From the NCBI GenBank assembly GCA_035512595.1, contig DATKDU010000289.1, positions 1-36,233 on the forward strand: a stretch of DNA of 36,233 nt. The letters run 5' to 3'. Under the pieces are notes generated by a model. That model was not told the origin of the DNA, did not search any database, and saw nothing but the letters and a program-made list of their open reading frames with translations. Made by a program: the position numbers and the translations under genes. Position 1 is the stretch's first letter; the number at the start of each line of letters is the position of its first letter. The stretch comes from DATKDU01 sp035512595 (lineage in GTDB: Bacteria > Planctomycetota > Planctomycetia > Pirellulales > Pirellulaceae). This document shows, piece after piece, positions 24,906 to 32,280 of this stretch.

Positions 24906-24936
24906 ATAGTATCGGATCGATTTCGCGTCCGGTCAA
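24906..24936 (-). promoter_or_regulatory. Candidate promoter of the metal-uptake operon
   Basis: Minus strand: TTGACC (24931-24936), 19-bp spacer, TACTAT (24906-24911). The spacer is slightly long. The surrounding DNA is AT-rich compared with neighbouring coding sequence. Confidence 0.4.
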
Positions 24937-24969
24937 GAGGAACCAGACCCTCCAGGGGCAAAAATCGAC

Positions 24970-26466
24970 TTACGCCGAGCGCCCTTCCAGCCGGCGGAAC
25001 ACGAAATAGAGCCCCACCCCGACGAGCATCAGCCCCGCGACCGCCGGGACTTTGAGCTGGTCGGCATACGCCAACAATAACTGCTCCTCGCTCATCCCCG
25101 CCGTCGAGGTCAAAAACGGATTGAGGGCAATGCTGGCGATCACCAGCGCTGCAACGAGCAAGTACAGGGCCGGCGTGAACGGATACCCCCAGACAGAGTA
25201 CGGTCGATGGGCGGTCGGCATCTTGGCCCGCAAAACGAAGACCGCGCCGACGACCAGGGCGTAGAAGAACGTTCCACCAAGGATCACGAAATCGGTCAGG
25301 GTGTCGAAGGCGTCTTTGGGATCCTGCACAATCCAGAACACCAGCACGATCTGAATGATCGACCAGGCTGATTGAACGAGCACCGCGTTGCTCGGCGTTT
25401 GATAGCGGCTATGGATCTGCTTCACAAACCGCGGAAAGAGTCCGTCGCGGGCCATGGCGAAGTAGATTCGCGGTCCGGCCAGCAGGTTGGAGTTCAGCGC
25501 GCCGAACATGGAGATCATCACGCCGGCCGCCGCCAGCGGAATTCCATATTTGCCGAGAAAACCCTCAAACACATCGGCCGCGACGGTCCCTGAACTGCGA
25601 ATCTGGCTCATCGGCAAACAGAAGTGATAGCCGATGATCGCCCCGACGTAGACCAGCGTCACGACGACGATTCCCAGCCCCAGGCCGATGGGGACGTTCC
25701 GCTGCGGCTCGCGAATCTCTTCCGCCACCGGCCCCATATTGATCCAGCCGTCGTAGGGCCAGAAGACCGCCACCATCGCCAGGCCGAACGCCTTGAAGAA
25801 ATCCAGCGAGTAGTTGGCCGGCGCGATCGGCTGGAGGTTGTTCACGTCCCATTTGCCGAGCAAAAGCGGCGCCAGCATCAAGACCATCAAGAAGCCGACC
25901 TTGATCACGGTCGTGATGTTCTGCGTCCGCGCCGAGTGGCGCGTGCCGATAACGTTGATCCACGTCAGCGAGAGGACGGCCAAAATGGTGACGACCCCCT
26001 GTCCGACGTGATTGAGCGGAACGAAGTCCTCGAGAAAGCCAGGCATCAGCCCGATTTCCTTGGTCGATTCCAGAAACCGGTTGAAGTAAATCACCGTCCC
26101 GCACGCCAGGCTTCCTAGCGAGCCGGTGCGAATGATCGAGAACTCCGCCCAGCCCCAGAGGAATGCGGTCATCCGGCCGTAGGCCTCGCGGAGATAGACG
26201 TACGGCCCGCCGGCGTGCGGCAGCATGGCCGCCAGCTCTGCCAGCGACAGCGACCCGCACAGCGTCGCCAGGCCGCCGATGATCCACACCGCCAGGATCG
26301 GCCCGAACGCCGGCACGTGGTTGTCGATGTTGCTGACCTTGAGAAAGATCCCCGAGCCGATGATCGAGCCGACGACGAGCATCACGGCGTCGAACGGCCC
26401 GAGCAGGCGGGGGAGCGTCTCCGACGGCGAAGCTGGAGGCTGGGATGGGAGCGAAGATTCAGACAT
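24970..26466 (-). CDS. APC-family amino acid permease
   Basis: A 498-residue protein starting at MSESSLPSQPPASPSE; the frame runs on to 27084 but the extra 206 codons cross a palindromic repeat and look non-coding. About 12 membrane helices. The first has the substrate motif VVGSIIGSGIFLKV (residues 31-44, GSGIF). LPHAGGPYVYLREAYGRMTAFLWGW and VFWPYDGWINMGPVAEEIREPQRNVPIGL are typical of the LAT/APC branch. It probably moves an amino acid by antiport or proton symport; the substrate is not readable. It is divergent from gcvT, so a link to glycine or serine uptake is possible but unproven. Confidence 0.9.
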   Translation of the reverse strand: MSESSLPSQPPASPSETLPRLLGPFDAVMLVVGSIIGSGIFLKVSNIDNHVPAFGPILAVWIIGGLATLCGSLSLAELAAMLPHAGGPYVYLREAYGRMTAFLWGWAEFSIIRTGSLGSLACGTVIYFNRFLESTKEIGLMPGFLEDFVPLNHVGQGVVTILAVLSLTWINVIGTRHSARTQNITTVIKVGFLMVLMLAPLLLGKWDVNNLQPIAPANYSLDFFKAFGLAMVAVFWPYDGWINMGPVAEEIREPQRNVPIGLGLGIVVVTLVYVGAIIGYHFCLPMSQIRSSGTVAADVFEGFLGKYGIPLAAAGVMISMFGALNSNLLAGPRIYFAMARDGLFPRFVKQIHSRYQTPSNAVLVQSAWSIIQIVLVFWIVQDPKDAFDTLTDFVILGGTFFYALVVGAVFVLRAKMPTAHRPYSVWGYPFTPALYLLVAALVIASIALNPFLTSTAGMSEEQLLLAYADQLKVPAVAGLMLVGVGLYFVFRRLEGRSA

Positions 26467-26570
26467 CGATTCAACTCGGCATGGGGGGAATGCGGAAAAC
26501 CAGCGGTCGATCGAATCCCACCGGACCAAATCCGCCAGCGCCAAAAGCCGTGCTGCAACGACGTCATTGA

Positions 26571-26665
26571 TTTCTTGACACAGAGACGCGGAGGCACAGA
26601 GCCACAGAGCGGACAATCCTCTTGCTGCTCTGTGCCTCTGCGTCTCCGCGCCTCTGTGCAAGAAA
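26571..26665. repeat. 95-bp long inverted repeat
   Basis: The left arm (26571-26610) begins TTTCTTGACACAGAGACGCG; the right arm (26627-26665) ends CTCTGTGCAAGAAA and is its imperfect inverse; the loop is about 16 nt. Within the arms the CACAGAG word recurs. It lies in the 473-bp gap 26467-26939 between the divergent permease gene and gcvT. It resembles dispersed palindromic repeats; no transposase is present. Confidence 0.75.
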
Positions 26666-26842
26666 CGAACGACACCGCCATGCGAAACGGCCTCGCGCGA
26701 CGAATCCAAGACGGACAGGCGCGTGGCGGAAGCATAGCCGATCTGCTGGCGGGACGCAAAAAAGCGGTCGGCTGGTGGACCGTTTTCCCGCCCCTGGAAT
26801 CGAGCATCCCCCGCGATACAATGCACTGGCTCGATACGATCC

Positions 26843-26887
26843 TTGACATCCTGCCGTCGGTTTCTAACCGTGCGAACGTTCGCACGG
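26843..26887 (+). promoter_or_regulatory. Candidate gcv promoter with operator-like palindrome
   Basis: A perfect -35 TTGACA (26843-26848) is followed after 16 bp by a poor -10 (TAACCG, 26865-26870). Overlapping it is the perfect 20-bp palindrome CCGTGCGAACGTTCGCACGG (26868-26887), which ends 52 bp before gcvT. It could be a repressor site or a hairpin in the leader. I do not recognise a glycine riboswitch. Confidence 0.4.
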
Positions 26888-26939
26888 CCCCCCGGGGTTC
26901 GTGTTGCTGCGCTAAACGAAAAACGAGAGTCCTTGCGAG

Positions 26940-28058
26940 ATGGCCGGCGACCTCCTCCAAACCCCGCTGCACGGCTGGCACGCCTCTCATGGAGCGCGGC
27001 TCGTCGATTTCGCTCTCTGGCATATGCCGGTGCAGTACGGTTCGATCGCCCTCGAGCATCAGGCGACGCGAAAGGCGGCGGCACTCTTCGATGTCTCCCA
27101 CATGGGGCGGATTCGGTTCGACGGCCGCGGGGCCGAAGCCTTTCTCGACCACCTGCTGACCCGCAAGGTCGCTGGCATGGGACCCGGCAAGATCCGCTAC
27201 TCGCTGGTGTGCAACGAAAGGGGCGGCATTCTTGACGACGTGCTCATCTATCACCTGCACGCACACAGTGGCGGGCTCTATTACCAGCTTGTCGTCAACG
27301 CCAGCAACCGCGAGAAGATATTGGCCTGGCTGGCCGATCAGAAGAAGTCGCACCACGACGTGCAGTACACCGACCAAACGTTCGCGACGGCGATGATTGC
27401 CGTCCAAGGACCGCTCGCGCTGCGGATTGCCGAGCCGCTCGTGGGTGCTGATCTGGGCGGGCTAGCATATTACACAGGCTGCGAAACGACGATCTGCGGA
27501 CACGCCGGCATCGTCAGCCGCACGGGATATACGGGGGAAGACGGCTGCGAACTGGTTGTACCGGCCAGTGCCGCGGTCGAGGTCTGGGAACGGCTGTTTG
27601 CCGAGGGGAAGGAGCTCGGCCTCGTTGCCGCGGGTTTGGGTGCTCGTGATACTCTGCGGCTGGAAGCAGCGATGCCACTATATGGACATGAGCTGTCCGA
27701 ATCGATCGACCCGCTCCAGGCCGGGCTGGCGTTTGCCGTCAATCTTCAAGGACGCGACTTTGTCGGCCGCGAGGCGATTGTTGCCGAGAAAGACGATCCA
27801 AGCAGGCCGGTGCGCGTCGGCCTGGAACTGACCGGACGGCGAGTGCCGCGGGAGCATTATGCGGTCCATCACGGCGGTGAACAGGTCGGCGAAGTGACCA
27901 GCGGCACCTTTTCCCCCACGCTCCAAAAGCCGATCGCGATGGCCTACGTTCGTCCGACTGCCGCCGCCGTCGGCACCGAATTGGCGGTGGACATTCGCGG
28001 CAGTGCCGAGCCGGCGAAGGTTGTCCCCCTGCCCTTTTACCGCCGCCAGGAATCCTGA
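26940..28058 (+). CDS. gcvT: Glycine cleavage system T protein (aminomethyltransferase)
   Basis: A 372-residue, full-length protein. GcvT takes the aminomethyl group from lipoylated GcvH, releases ammonia and makes 5,10-methylene-tetrahydrofolate. Seen: FALWHMPVQYGSIALEHQATRKAAALFDVSHMG, RYSLVCNERGGILDD near 87-100 (the catalytic Asp region), IVSRTGYTGEDGCEL, GARDTLRLEAAMPLYGHEL and a C-terminal GEVTSGTFSPTLQKPIAMAYV barrel. It is the first gene of the gcvT-H-PA-[insert]-PB-lipM operon, 25 nt before gcvH. Confidence 0.96.
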   Translation: MAGDLLQTPLHGWHASHGARLVDFALWHMPVQYGSIALEHQATRKAAALFDVSHMGRIRFDGRGAEAFLDHLLTRKVAGMGPGKIRYSLVCNERGGILDDVLIYHLHAHSGGLYYQLVVNASNREKILAWLADQKKSHHDVQYTDQTFATAMIAVQGPLALRIAEPLVGADLGGLAYYTGCETTICGHAGIVSRTGYTGEDGCELVVPASAAVEVWERLFAEGKELGLVAAGLGARDTLRLEAAMPLYGHELSESIDPLQAGLAFAVNLQGRDFVGREAIVAEKDDPSRPVRVGLELTGRRVPREHYAVHHGGEQVGEVTSGTFSPTLQKPIAMAYVRPTAAAVGTELAVDIRGSAEPAKVVPLPFYRRQES

Positions 28059-28083
28059 CTTAGGGCTTTAGCACGAGGTTCCC

Positions 28084-28482
28084 ATGAACAACCCTGATGA
28101 TTTGTTGTATGCCGAGACGCACGAATGGGTTCGCCGCAGCGAAGAAGGAGGCCGCAATGTCGGCACGATCGGCATCACGGCCTTCGCCATCGAACAGCTC
28201 ACCGACCTGGTACACATGGTGCTGCCGAAGGTCGGCACAAGCGTGAAGCAAGGGGAGGAGTTCGGCGAGGTGGAGTCGGTGAAGGCGGTCAGCTCGCTGT
28301 ACAGCCCCGTGGACGGCGAGATTGTGGCGGTCAACAGCGAACTGCCGAGTAAGCTGGAGTCGCTCGGCAGCGATCCGTACGGCGCCGGCTGGCTGATCAA
28401 GGTCGCGATCACCAGCGAGGATGGGCTCGCGAAGCTCATGGACAAAGCGGCCTACGAGCGGCAGTGTGCGGCGGAGGGGTAA
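28084..28482 (+). CDS. gcvH: Glycine cleavage system H protein
   Basis: A 132-residue protein of usual length. The lipoyl-lysine is Lys67 in GEVESVKAVSSLYSPVDGEI; the flanking hammerhead fold is complete (THEWVRR at the start, GAGWLIKVAI near the end). It shuttles the aminomethyl intermediate between the P, T and L proteins. The lipoyl group may be provided by the LipM-type enzyme encoded at the operon end. No L protein (lpd) gene is in the window. Confidence 0.96.
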   Translation: MNNPDDLLYAETHEWVRRSEEGGRNVGTIGITAFAIEQLTDLVHMVLPKVGTSVKQGEEFGEVESVKAVSSLYSPVDGEIVAVNSELPSKLESLGSDPYGAGWLIKVAITSEDGLAKLMDKAAYERQCAAEG

Positions 28483-28499
28483 TTCGCGGCCGCTTTCTA

Positions 28500-28523
28500 C
28501 TCCGCATTCCGCACTCCGCATTC
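28500..28523. repeat. Short direct repeat between gcvH and gcvPA
   Basis: Two copies of CTCCGCATTC (28500-28509 and 28514-28523) separated by CGCA, filling most of the 45-bp gap. Possibly a copy of a dispersed short repeat. No ribosome site is seen before gcvPA, which starts 5 nt later. Confidence 0.6.
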
Positions 28524-28527
28524 GTAT

Positions 28528-29880
28528 ATGCCTTATTTCTACAACACCGCCGAAGACCAGCAGTCGATGCTTGCCGCGATCGGCGCGAATAGCATCGACG
28601 AATTATTTGATTGCGTCCCTGCTGAGTATCGCCTCCAGCGGCCGCTCGACCTCCCCCCTGCCCTGTCGGAGCTCGAGCTGGCGCAGCATCTGGCGGAGCT
28701 GGCGGCGAAGAACGATCATGCCGGAGCGAAGGTCTGCTTTCTCGGCGGCGGCAGTTACGACCACTTCGTGCCAGCCGTCGTCGATGCACTGGCCGGCCGC
28801 GGCGAGTTTTATACGTCCTATACCCCCTATCAGCCGGAGGTCAGCCAGGGAAACCTCCAGGTGATGTTCGAGTACCAGTCGCTGATCTGCCAGCTCACCG
28901 GCATGGATGTCTCTAACGCGAGCCTCTACGACGGCGGGAGTGCGGCCGCGGAAGGAGTCTTGCTCGCCATGAGCGTCACCGGCCGGCCCAACAAGGTGGT
29001 GACCGTCGGCAGCGTGAATCCCGAGTATCGCCAGATTCTGGAGACCTATTTCGCGTCGATCGGGGCGCAGCTCGTTACGGTCCCCTGCCCCGCCGGCATT
29101 GCCGACCCGGCGCTGGTCGCTGCGGCCGTCGATGCGCAGACGGCATGTGTCCTCGTTCAGCATCCGAATTTTTTCGGCTGCCTCGAGAACGTGTCGGCAT
29201 TGGCCAAGATCGCTCACGACGCCGGCGCGCTGCTCGTGCAGTCGTTCGACCCGATCAGCTTGGGGCTGCTCAAGCGGCCGGCGGATCTGGGCGCGGACGT
29301 GGCCGTTGCCGAGGGGCAATCGCTGGGTACGCCGATGCTCTACGGCGGGCCGTACCTGGGGATCATGGCCTGCAAGGAGGCGTTCGTGCGGCGACTTCCG
29401 GGGCGCATCGCAGGGCAAACTGTCGATCGCCGCGGCCGCCGCTGCTGGGTGCTGACGCTCCAGACGCGGGAGCAGCACATTCGCCGCGAGAAGGCGACGA
29501 GCAACATCTGCACGAATCAAGGGCTGTTTGCCCTGCGGGCGGCGATCTACCTGGCCGAACTGGGGCCGCAAGGACTCAAGGAAACCGCCGAGCTTTGCCT
29601 CCGCAAAGCAGCCTATGCCAAATCGCAGCTCACCGCCCTGCCCCGCTTCCGCGCCGCGTTCGACCAGCCGGCCTTCAAGGAATTCGTGATTCGCGACACG
29701 TCGGGAAACGTCGCCGAACTTCTGCGGCACGCATCCAAGCGAGGATTCCTCGCCGGCATTCCGCTCGGCCGCTGGTACCCCGACCTGGCCGACTGCTTCC
29801 TCGTGACGGTGACCGAGAAGCGGACGAAGGGGGAGATCGAGGGGTTGGTCGAGGCATTTCGCGGAGGACAGAATCATTGA
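28528..29880 (+). CDS. gcvPA: Glycine dehydrogenase (decarboxylating) subunit 1
   Basis: A 450-residue protein of the usual length for the N-terminal half of split P protein. Seen: MPYFYNTAEDQQSMLAAIG, FLGGGSYDHFVPAVVD, FYTSYTPYQPEVSQGNLQVMFEYQ, LTGMDVSNASLYDGGSAAAEG and TLQTREQHIRREKATSNICTNQ. With GcvPB it forms the PLP enzyme that decarboxylates glycine and loads GcvH. Oddity: the last codons and the stop (GGQNH*) lie in the GAGGACAGAATCATT repeat, so the C-terminal tail was probably replaced when the neighbouring cassette arrived. Confidence 0.95.
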   Translation: MPYFYNTAEDQQSMLAAIGANSIDELFDCVPAEYRLQRPLDLPPALSELELAQHLAELAAKNDHAGAKVCFLGGGSYDHFVPAVVDALAGRGEFYTSYTPYQPEVSQGNLQVMFEYQSLICQLTGMDVSNASLYDGGSAAAEGVLLAMSVTGRPNKVVTVGSVNPEYRQILETYFASIGAQLVTVPCPAGIADPALVAAAVDAQTACVLVQHPNFFGCLENVSALAKIAHDAGALLVQSFDPISLGLLKRPADLGADVAVAEGQSLGTPMLYGGPYLGIMACKEAFVRRLPGRIAGQTVDRRGRRCWVLTLQTREQHIRREKATSNICTNQGLFALRAAIYLAELGPQGLKETAELCLRKAAYAKSQLTALPRFRAAFDQPAFKEFVIRDTSGNVAELLRHASKRGFLAGIPLGRWYPDLADCFLVTVTEKRTKGEIEGLVEAFRGGQNH

Positions 29881-29893
29881 GGACAGAATAATG
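29864..29893 (+). repeat. Left repeat pair of the cassette
   Basis: Two tandem 15-bp units matching at 13 of 15 positions; the first contains the gcvPA stop (TGA at 29878-29880 spans the junction of units). Confidence 0.8.
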
Positions 29894-29938
29894 AAACAGG
29901 GAAATTGGGAGTGAGTTTTTCAGACTGAGGTTGGTCCG

Positions 29939-30739
29939 ATGGCTATCACTATGAAGCGCCCAGTGCGAAAACTGTCACAGGACGAGTTCCATCAGCTCGA
30001 CTACCATGTCATGCGAACGGCATTCGATATCCATAACGAATTTGGCCGGCTGCTTGAGGAGGAAGTGTACAAGACGGAATTGGTTTATCGGTTGTGCGAA
30101 CGGGGTCTTCGTGCGGAGCGCGAGTTCCCGATTGAATTGTCATTTCGGGGATTCCGCACGAAGCGGTACGTCGATGTCTTGGTCGAAAACGCGGCGGTCT
30201 ATGAAGTAAAGTCGGCGGCGGCATTAGCGCCGGCCCATCGCAACCAGGCCCTCAACTACTTGTTCTTGACGGATACCGAGCATGGCAAGCTCGTCAATTT
30301 TGGACCGGGCAAAGTTGAATCGGAGTTTGTCTCAACGACATTGAACGAAGATAGGCGACGATCGCTTGAATATCGGACGGACGAATGGTTCGACGATGAC
30401 CGGAGTAAAGTGCTCAAATCGATTACAACTGATTTGCTGAACGACTGGGGTGGATTCCTCGACCTTTTGCTTTATCGCGAGGCGTTGACCCACCTACTGG
30501 ACGGTCCCCACCATCAAGAGTCATCCGTAATTCTCGAATGTAGAGGTCGGCAAGTCGGCAATCATAAGGTGCCGCTACTTACCGACGATTCGATGTGGAC
30601 TCTGACCGCCAGCAAAGAACCAAAGGCGATGCGAGGTCATCTGCGGCGTTTCCTAAACCTGACGCCGCTGAAACGCCTGCATTGGATCAACCTCAATCGC
30701 CGCGTCATCGATTTCGTTACCCTCTGCAAAGAGCCATGA
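29939..30739 (+). CDS. GxxExxY protein (PD-(D/E)XK nuclease-like, PDDEXK_3)
   Basis: A 266-residue protein; ATG 29939 or ATG 29951 could start it. Residues about 15-130 match the GxxExxY family: DYHVMRTAFDIHNEFGRLLEEEVYKTELVYRL (Gly36, Glu40, Tyr44 region), then the nuclease core Asp79 (RYVDVLVE), Glu89-Val-Lys91 (YEVKS) and AHRNQALNYLFLT. Key residues are retained, so it may be active, yet no function is established for the family. Residues 130-266 are an additional helical region (EYRTDEWFDDDRSK, LLLYREALTHLLDG) that makes it longer than common 120-130-residue members. The stop lies in the right repeat. Confidence 0.85.
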   Translation: MAITMKRPVRKLSQDEFHQLDYHVMRTAFDIHNEFGRLLEEEVYKTELVYRLCERGLRAEREFPIELSFRGFRTKRYVDVLVENAAVYEVKSAAALAPAHRNQALNYLFLTDTEHGKLVNFGPGKVESEFVSTTLNEDRRRSLEYRTDEWFDDDRSKVLKSITTDLLNDWGGFLDLLLYREALTHLLDGPHHQESSVILECRGRQVGNHKVPLLTDDSMWTLTASKEPKAMRGHLRRFLNLTPLKRLHWINLNRRVIDFVTLCKEP

Positions 30740-30764
30740 TTCTGTCCTCCATGATTCTGTCCGT
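30735..30764 (-). repeat. Right repeat pair of the cassette
   Basis: Two tandem 15-bp units in inverted orientation to the left pair; the first is an exact inverse of GAGGACAGAATCATG and holds the TGA of the nuclease gene (30737-30739). gcvPB starts 15 nt beyond the pair without a clear ribosome site. Confidence 0.8.
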
Positions 30765-30778
30765 TCTCTACCCCGCCC

Positions 30779-32245
30779 ATGCGTAACCTGAAAACCAGCG
30801 CCCTGCTATTTGAACTTTCAAAACCAGGACGCCGCGGCGCGCGGTTGCCGGCGTGTGATGTGCCCGCGCCGAACGCCGGCGACGTCTTGCCCGCCGATGC
30901 AATCGCCGATCGGCCGCCGCCGCTGCCCGAAGTGGCCGAGCCCGAGGTGGTTCGGCATTTCACGAACTTGTCCACGCTCAACATGTCCGTGGACACCCAT
31001 TTCTATCCGCTTGGCTCTTGCACCATGAAGTACAACAGCAAGCGCAACGAGCGGATGGCGGCACTCCCGGGAATTGCCGATTTGCACCCGCATCAGCCGG
31101 ACGAGACGATCCAGGGGATGCTCGAGCTGCTGTACAGCTTGCAGCAGATGCTCGGCGAAATTTCGGGACTGCCGGCGGTTTCCCTCCAGCCGGCCGCCGG
31201 CGCGCATGGCGAACTGACCGCGCTGATGGTCGCTGCCGCTCATTTTCGCCACAAGAATCTCAAACGCACTAAAGTGCTCGCCCCCGATAGTGCCCACGGC
31301 ACCAACCCCGCCAGCGCGAAGATGGCCGGCTTTGACTTCGTAACCGTCAAGAGCAACTCGCAGGGGTTCGTCGATCTGGCCGATCTAAAGGCCAGGCTCG
31401 ACGACCAGATTGCCGTCTTCATGATCACCAATCCCAATACGCTGGGGCTCTTCGACCGGCAGGTGTCGCAGATTGCCGACCTGGTGCACGAGCGGGGCGG
31501 GCTGATTTACCTGGACGGCGCGAACATGAACGCGATCCTCGGCATCGCCCGCCCCGGTGATTTCGGCGCGGACATGATGCACTACAACCCGCACAAGACC
31601 TTCAGCGGTCCGCACGGCGGCGGCGGACCGGGCGCCGGGCCGATCTGCGTGCGGGCCGATCTGGGGGCGTATCTGCCCTCGCCCGTGGTCGAGAAGAGTG
31701 CCGACGGCTATCGGCTGGATTATGACCGGCCGCAATCGATCGGCCGCGTGCGGAGCTTCTTCGGCAACGTCGGCGTCCTCGTGCGGGCCTACTGCTACAT
31801 CCGCACGCACGGCCCCGACGGCCTCAAGCAGGTCTCGGAGAACGCAGTACTCAACGCCAACTACCTGCTCGCGCGCGTCAAGCACTTTCTCCACGTGCCG
31901 CACGGCGAGCGGTGCATGCACGAGTTCGTCGCCAGTGCCTCGCCGCTGAAGAAGAAAAACGGCGTTACCGCGATGGACCTTGCCAAGCGGCTCCTCGACT
32001 ACGGCTTTCACGCGCCGACCGTCTATTTCCCGCTGACGGTCCCCGAGGCGATGATGATCGAGCCGACCGAGACCGAGAGCAAGGAGACGCTCGACGCGTT
32101 TGCCGAGACGCTGTTTCGCATCACGGACGAGTCTCCGGAACTGCTGCACGAGGCGCCGCACAGCACGATCATCAGCCGTCCGGACGAGGTCCGTGCGGCC
32201 CGGCAGCCGGTGATGAAGTGGACTGCCGGTGCGCCGCAGCCATAA
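30779..32245 (+). CDS. gcvPB: Glycine dehydrogenase (decarboxylating) subunit 2
   Basis: A 488-residue protein, full length. It holds the PLP lysine, Lys273 in MHYNPHKTFSGPHGGGGPGAG, with LIYLDGANMNAILG before it, and HFYPLGSCTMKYNSKRNE near residues 74-91. It forms the active P protein with GcvPA. PAAGAHGELTALMVAAAHF and DSAHGTNPASAKMAGF are conserved blocks. It is separated from gcvPA by 898 bp because of the inserted cassette; if one mRNA covers the operon, translation must restart after the cassette. Confidence 0.95.
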   Translation: MRNLKTSALLFELSKPGRRGARLPACDVPAPNAGDVLPADAIADRPPPLPEVAEPEVVRHFTNLSTLNMSVDTHFYPLGSCTMKYNSKRNERMAALPGIADLHPHQPDETIQGMLELLYSLQQMLGEISGLPAVSLQPAAGAHGELTALMVAAAHFRHKNLKRTKVLAPDSAHGTNPASAKMAGFDFVTVKSNSQGFVDLADLKARLDDQIAVFMITNPNTLGLFDRQVSQIADLVHERGGLIYLDGANMNAILGIARPGDFGADMMHYNPHKTFSGPHGGGGPGAGPICVRADLGAYLPSPVVEKSADGYRLDYDRPQSIGRVRSFFGNVGVLVRAYCYIRTHGPDGLKQVSENAVLNANYLLARVKHFLHVPHGERCMHEFVASASPLKKKNGVTAMDLAKRLLDYGFHAPTVYFPLTVPEAMMIEPTETESKETLDAFAETLFRITDESPELLHEAPHSTIISRPDEVRAARQPVMKWTAGAPQP

Positions 32246-32280
32246 GCCGTAAATCTCAAGTGCCTGTGAATCCCCTCGAC

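Larger units (their letters stand above)
29864..30764. mobile_element. GxxExxY nuclease cassette with paired inverted 15-bp repeats
   Basis: The left end has two tandem 15-mers, GAGGACAGAATCATT (29864-29878) and GAGGACAGAATAATG (29879-29893). The right end has the same unit inverted and doubled, CATGATTCTGTCCTC (30735-30749) and CATGATTCTGTCCGT (30750-30764). One gene lies between. Sampled lines inside are about 50% GC against about 68% in a gcvPA line. The cassette splits gcvPA from gcvPB. The repeats supply the stop codons of both gcvPA and the inner gene. No transposase is present. Confidence 0.7.

Noticed and set aside
26888..26939. Glycine riboswitch before gcvT
   Set aside because: The leader is too short and lacks the conserved core I would expect.
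26467..27084. A long N-terminal extension of the APC permease
   Set aside because: It crosses the 95-bp inverted repeat and part of gcvT; the permease family starts near MSESSLPSQ.
28603..29877. A 424-codon frame opposite gcvPA
   Set aside because: gcvPA is certain; the opposite frame has atypical composition.
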